Assembly: GCA_964491875.1 (NCBI GenBank)
Contig: CAZBIC010000001.1
Coordinates: 62,001-126,000, forward strand
Origin: JADJPG01 sp964491875
GTDB taxonomy: Bacteria; Verrucomicrobiota; Verrucomicrobiia; Limisphaerales; JADJPG01
Length of the DNA: 64,000 nt
Direction: 5' to 3'
In this document: one piece after another, positions 60,156-64,000 of the stretch
Layout: the number at the start of each line of letters is the position of its first letter
How positions within the stretch are numbered: position 1 is the stretch's first letter
Notes under the pieces: model-generated
What the model saw: only the letters and a program-made list of their open reading frames with translations
Databases searched by the model: none
Told to the model about the DNA's origin: nothing
Program-made: the position numbers and the translations under genes

Positions 60156-60437
60156 CTACGGCGCGACGTCGCGCACGCAGTTCTGGCCGCCGAAAGGGTT
60201 TGGCGCACGATGGCCGCACTTCGCGTCATCGCGCCACTCCCCGTCGACAATGAACCGGTACTCGTAGCGTCCCGGTTCCAGCGGAAGACTGATCTTCCAG
60301 ATGCCATCATTCTGATGACGGAGCAGCACGGGATCTTCCTCCCAGTTCGTGAAGTCGCCAAGCAACAACACTTCTTCTGCGTCGGGAGCGATGAGTTGGA
60401 ATGTTTCTTTTTTCACGTGGTCTTGGTTTGAAGGCAT
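60156..60437 (-). CDS. Stand-alone CBM48 (glycogen-binding, AMPK-beta-like) protein
   Basis: 93 residues. EVLLLGDFTNWEEDPVLLRH and GRYEYRFIVDGEWRDDAKCG are the conserved glycogen-binding (CBM48/isoamylase N) motifs; the aromatic and basic ligand positions are visible. No other domain is present, so it may regulate an enzyme or kinase in trans, similar to AMPK beta. Convergent with the protease gene. 239 bp separate its start from the ABC transporter operon, which is transcribed divergently. Confidence 0.9.
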   Translation of the reverse strand: MPSNQDHVKKETFQLIAPDAEEVLLLGDFTNWEEDPVLLRHQNDGIWKISLPLEPGRYEYRFIVDGEWRDDAKCGHRAPNPFGGQNCVRDVAP

Positions 60438-60676
60438 TTGACCTTCCAGTCGGGAACTGCGGAGCAGCCCCGATGCCGCAGATCGTTTGTCCGCAGAAAT
60501 TTCCGGTCAAGGTGCAAGCCTCCCGTAGTTCACCCGACGCCGTCGTGGTGCAAAAATGAATCGTTCCCTTCGCCGGGCGCATTCGGTAAGACATCGCGCG
60601 ATGAAATCCCCTGGCAATTCGCGCCGGCGCGATCGGCAAAACCTGACCGCCACCCAGGCAGGCTAAAGACGCACCC

Positions 60677-62185
60677 GTGTCCCCCAGCCTTCTCCAACTG
60701 CGCGGCGTCGGAAAATCCTTTGGCAGCACGCGCGCCGTGAGAGCGCTCGATCTTGATCTCGGCGCCGGGGAAGTCATCGGACTCATCGGCGAAAACGGCG
60801 CGGGCAAGTCAACGTTGATCAAAATCCTCAGCGGCGTTCATACGCCAAACTCGGGAACCATCTCGTGGAATGGAAACGTGGTTCAATTCTCCTCACCACA
60901 CGAAGCGATGGATGCCGGCATCGCAACCATTCACCAGGAACTCGCCTATTGCGGACATCTCACCGTTGCCGAAAATTTGCTCCTCGGCGAACGCTGGCCG
61001 CGTCACGCGTGGGGCGGCGTGGACTGGGCGCGCCTGCACGAGGAAGCCGCACGCCAGCTCGCCCGTTGCCAGCTCAATATTCCCACTCAAAAGGCATTCA
61101 GCGATCTCACCGCCGCACAAAAGCAGGAGGTCGCTATCGCCCGGGCGCTGAATCGGAATGCGAAACTTCTCATCCTCGATGAACCGACCGCGAGCCTGAC
61201 CGAGCCGGAGGTCAAGCGCCTGTTTGCCCATCTTGAACGACTCCGATCGGAGGGCGTCGCGATTCTCTACGTGTCGCATCGGCTGGATGAGATTCTGAAG
61301 CTCACCAATCGCATCGTCGTCCTGCGCGACGGGGAATTGGTGGCGGCGTATCCGACCGCCGAGGCCACCGTCAGCCGCATGGTGAAAGACATGGTAGGCC
61401 GGCCTCTGGACCAGGTTTATCCACGAAGCCGCCCGCCGCAGAAGGGCGAGCCCATGTTGGAACTCGACGGCGTCAGCCACGCCGGACTGTTCGAGAACAT
61501 CTCCCTGAAACTGCACGCCGGCGAAATCCTCGGACTCGCCGGACTCGTCGGTGCCGGCCGTTCCGAGCTGGCCCGCGCCATTTACGGATTGTATCCGTGC
61601 CACGCCGGGGCGATGCGGTTGAAAGGGCGCCCGTGGTGCCCGCGTGGAGCCGACGAATCCCTCGCGGCCGGCCTCGTTTATCTGCCTGAGGAACGAAAGC
61701 GCCACAGCCTCGTGCTCGAACATTCCGTGCGCGACGCGATCAGCATCGGCTTCACCGACCGACTCACGCGCTGGGGAATGATTCGCGCCAACAACGAGCG
61801 GCGAGCCGTTGCGGAATCCATGCAACGCTACGACATCCGGGCGGGCAGCGCCGACCAACCGATCGGCACGCTCAGTGGCGGAAATCAGCAGAAAGCCATT
61901 CTCGCCCGCTGGCTGGAACGGAAGCCGGATGCCATCATACTCGATGAACCCACGCGCGGCGTCGATGTGGGCGCCAAGGCCGAGATTCATCAACTCATCG
62001 ATCAACTCGCGGGCAGCGGGCGCGCGGTCCTGCTCATCTCCAGCGATCTCCCGGAAGTGCTCGGCATGAGCGATCGAATCCTCGTTCTGCACCACGGTGC
62101 AGTCGCCGCGGAATTCACCGGCGACGCGATGACGCAGGAGAATGTGATTCTCGCCGCGTCCGGACTTCACGTTGCCCGCCCATGA
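60677..62185 (+). CDS. CUT2 sugar ABC transporter ATPase (RbsA-like)
   Basis: 502 residues from GTG 60677, two nucleotide-binding domains in tandem. First: GENGAGKSTLIKIL, and a signature region around LTAAQKQEVAIARAL, with Walker B LLILDEPTASL. Second: a degenerate Walker A (LVGAGRSELARAIYG) with LSGGNQQKAILARWLERKPD and IILDEPTRGVD. This is the ribose/galactose/xylose class. Its stop overlaps the next gene by 4 bp. The substrate-binding protein gene is probably beyond the window. Confidence 0.96.
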   Translation: MSPSLLQLRGVGKSFGSTRAVRALDLDLGAGEVIGLIGENGAGKSTLIKILSGVHTPNSGTISWNGNVVQFSSPHEAMDAGIATIHQELAYCGHLTVAENLLLGERWPRHAWGGVDWARLHEEAARQLARCQLNIPTQKAFSDLTAAQKQEVAIARALNRNAKLLILDEPTASLTEPEVKRLFAHLERLRSEGVAILYVSHRLDEILKLTNRIVVLRDGELVAAYPTAEATVSRMVKDMVGRPLDQVYPRSRPPQKGEPMLELDGVSHAGLFENISLKLHAGEILGLAGLVGAGRSELARAIYGLYPCHAGAMRLKGRPWCPRGADESLAAGLVYLPEERKRHSLVLEHSVRDAISIGFTDRLTRWGMIRANNERRAVAESMQRYDIRAGSADQPIGTLSGGNQQKAILARWLERKPDAIILDEPTRGVDVGAKAEIHQLIDQLAGSGRAVLLISSDLPEVLGMSDRILVLHHGAVAAEFTGDAMTQENVILAASGLHVARP

Positions 62186-63156
62186 CGCACGGACGCCTCT
62201 CGCCATCCCTTCGCCAGCGGCTGCTGTTCCTGCTTGCGGGAAACTTCCTGCTGCTGGTGGGCATCGCAGTCACCATGAAACAAGGCGGCTCATTCGCCGA
62301 AGTGCTGACGCGCTGTGGCCCGAACGTCGCGCCCGTCGTTCTCGCCGGGCTCGGGATGACGGGAATCATCTGCACCGGTGCCATCGACCTGTCGATCGCT
62401 TCGATCATCGTGGTGTCGGGTACCGTCTTCGGAATTCTCGTCCAACGCCAGTGGCCACCCCTGCTTTGCTTCGCGGCGTGCATCGGCACCGCGCTATTGC
62501 TGAGTGCGATGAACGGTCTGCTGATCCGAAAACTGCGCTTGCCCGCGATCATCATCACCCTCGCAGGACTCGCTCTCTATCGAGGGGTGGCGCTGATCCT
62601 TGCGGACGTTTCGATTCCGGGCTTCGGCGGAAGCATCGACATCCAGCGCGACGAGTATCATGCCCCCGGCAAGCAATTCGCGACATTGATTCTCCTCGGC
62701 ACGCTCGGAAGCGCGTTGATCTGGGAATGGTTCGCCGTCACGCCGCGACGCTGGCTCGCGCTCGGAAGCTCGGAGGAATCCTGCCGGCTCGCAGGCCTGA
62801 ACCCGCACGCCATCCGCCAGAGCGCATTTGTTGTCGGCGGATTATTCCTCGGCATCGCCGCGCTGATCTATGTGACGCAGATTCAATTCATCGAACCTGC
62901 TCGGCTCGCGCTCGGCTTCGAACTTCAGGTCATCGGCGCGGTGATTCTCGGCGGCACGAACATCTTCGGCGGCGAAGGCAGCTACGCCGGCACGACGCTC
63001 GGCGCGCTGTTCCTTTACTTCACCGGGCAGTGGATGACTTATGCGGGCGTCAGCCCGTACTTTCAAGAAGCCATCACGGGCGCGTTGATCATTGGCGTCA
63101 TCGGACTCGACTGCGCGCTTCATCGGAAACGCAAACGCATGGAGGAACTCGCGTGA
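62182..63156 (+). CDS. CUT2 sugar ABC transporter permease (RbsC-like)
   Basis: 324 residues, about ten transmembrane segments. Motifs ICTGAIDLSIASIIVVSG and the EAA-like ELQVIGAVILGGTNIFGGEG (with YAGTTLGALFLY) are those of the branched CUT2 permease family. The ATG overlaps the stop of the ATPase gene by 4 bp. A second permease gene follows with a 4-bp overlap, so the transporter may be heterodimeric. Confidence 0.95.
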   Translation: MTHGRLSPSLRQRLLFLLAGNFLLLVGIAVTMKQGGSFAEVLTRCGPNVAPVVLAGLGMTGIICTGAIDLSIASIIVVSGTVFGILVQRQWPPLLCFAACIGTALLLSAMNGLLIRKLRLPAIIITLAGLALYRGVALILADVSIPGFGGSIDIQRDEYHAPGKQFATLILLGTLGSALIWEWFAVTPRRWLALGSSEESCRLAGLNPHAIRQSAFVVGGLFLGIAALIYVTQIQFIEPARLALGFELQVIGAVILGGTNIFGGEGSYAGTTLGALFLYFTGQWMTYAGVSPYFQEAITGALIIGVIGLDCALHRKRKRMEELA

Positions 63157-64000
63157 GACACTGGCTGCTCCCGCTCATCCTGCTCGCGGAGATCGCGTTC
63201 TTCACAGCGCTGAGCGGACAGTCGTTCGCGTCCACTGCGGATGCCTTTTCGTACTTCCAAAGCTACTTCGCGGATCTGATCTGCCAGTCCGCGCCTGTGC
63301 TGCTCATCGCGTTCGGCATGACGATCGTCCTGATGACCGCCGGGATCGATCTTTCCGTCGGATCGATGGTCGCGCTGGTGGCCTGCGTGATGGCATCGTT
63401 TCCCGCGGGACCGGAGTTTTGGTGGACCGCCGTTCCACTCGGCCTGGCATTGGCGCTGTTGCTCGGGGTCACCAACGGCGCGCTCATCGCCTGGCTCGAC
63501 GTGCCGCCCATCATCACCACGCTCGGCACAATGATTCTCTACCGCGGACTCTGTTTCGTGGTGATGGGCGACCTCGAAAAATCTCCATTCCTCAGCGTGC
63601 CCGGCTACGAATGGCTGGGGCAGGTTTCTGGCGCCGCGCTGCTGCTGATCTTCACGTTTGGTCTCGCCGGCTTCTGGCTCAAACGCTCGCGGTGGTTTCG
63701 GGAGATTCTGATGCTCGGCGGAAATCCCATCGCGGCCCGTTACGCCGGCATTCCGGTGAGCCGACGCCTCATTCAGACGTACGGAATCGTCGGATTGCTC
63801 GCCTTCCTCGCGGCGCTGACGTTCACTGCGCGCAACAGTTCCGTGAGCGCGAGTTCGCTGACCGGGCTGGAACTTCAAGTCATCGTCGCTGTCGTGCTCG
63901 GCGGCACGCGGGTGCAAGGCGGCGCCGGATCGATGCTCGGGACATTCTACGGCGTGCTCATCATCGCGGTGATGGACGAGGGCCTGCGCGGCGCCGCGCA
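63153..64000 (+). CDS. Second CUT2 ABC transporter permease (runs off window)
   Basis: Starts with GTG at 63153 inside the stop of the preceding gene (GTGA). About 282 residues are visible, and the frame stays open to the window end. TMs and the motifs MTIVLMTAGIDLSVGSMVAL and LELQVIVAVVLGGTRVQGG match the RbsC family. Paralogue of the upstream permease; together with the ATPase they form a sugar importer. Its 3-prime end is missing. Confidence 0.93.
   Translation, partial: MRHWLLPLILLAEIAFFTALSGQSFASTADAFSYFQSYFADLICQSAPVLLIAFGMTIVLMTAGIDLSVGSMVALVACVMASFPAGPEFWWTAVPLGLALALLLGVTNGALIAWLDVPPIITTLGTMILYRGLCFVVMGDLEKSPFLSVPGYEWLGQVSGAALLLIFTFGLAGFWLKRSRWFREILMLGGNPIAARYAGIPVSRRLIQTYGIVGLLAFLAALTFTARNSSVSASSLTGLELQVIVAVVLGGTRVQGGAGSMLGTFYGVLIIAVMDEGLRGAA

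Overview
The window reads as a chromosomal segment of a high-GC, meso-DAP-peptidoglycan Gram-negative bacterium, most likely Verrucomicrobiota (Pedosphaerales/Limisphaerales-like). Reasons: a murC-murB fusion inside a complete dcw cluster, PEP-CTERM sorting signals, verrucomicrobial-type pseudopilin and LamG/Ig secreted proteins, an imuA-imuB-dnaE2 cassette, and many intergenic palindromic elements. The taxonomic call is inference; no rRNA gene is present.

Layout. 1-4826: a truncated pseudopilin gene, a small membrane-anchored protein, and three tandem CNNM/HlyC-type (DUF21-CBS) membrane proteins. 5025-26846 (minus strand): one long division and wall cluster in the order mraZ, unknown, rsmH, ftsL, ftsI, murE, SIMPL protein, murF, mraY, murD, LysM lipoprotein, ftsW, small lipoprotein, murG, murC-murB, ddl, ftsQ, ftsA, ftsZ. 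Its head carries a recognisable MraZ operator overlapping a sigma70-like promoter. 27034-32928: queA, a RibD-C-type reductase, a secreted protein with a concanavalin-like domain, cutA, and a receiver-PAS histidine kinase with its NarL-type regulator. 32937-38967: a mutasome operon imuA-imuB-(GIY-YIG nuclease)-dnaE2. 39351-44963: a 1421-residue secreted Ig/cadherin/lectin/LamG protein and a zinc alcohol dehydrogenase.

45000-57800 is the accessory part. It begins with palindromic elements around a 21-bp in-frame tandem repeat. Then comes a minus-strand island (45699-56018) of three paralogous right-handed beta-helix proteins with no signal peptide, alternating with two PEP-CTERM proteins, followed by three small phage-structural-like proteins and a PLOD-type glycosyltransferase. 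The beta-helix proteins share N- and C-terminal tags and carry inserted beta modules of a kind I associate with phage tail proteins. This is the best candidate for an undescribed system: a domesticated phage-tail-like or tailspike-like module coupled to exosortase substrates. 56942-64000: an all-alpha protein of unknown function, an EamA transporter, an M48 protease, a stand-alone CBM48 protein, and a CUT2 sugar ABC transporter cut by the window edge.

At least six families of palindromic, MITE- or REP-like elements are visible. One of them is inserted in frame inside the murC coding sequence. One family occurs twice in the window, with a conserved 23-bp loop.
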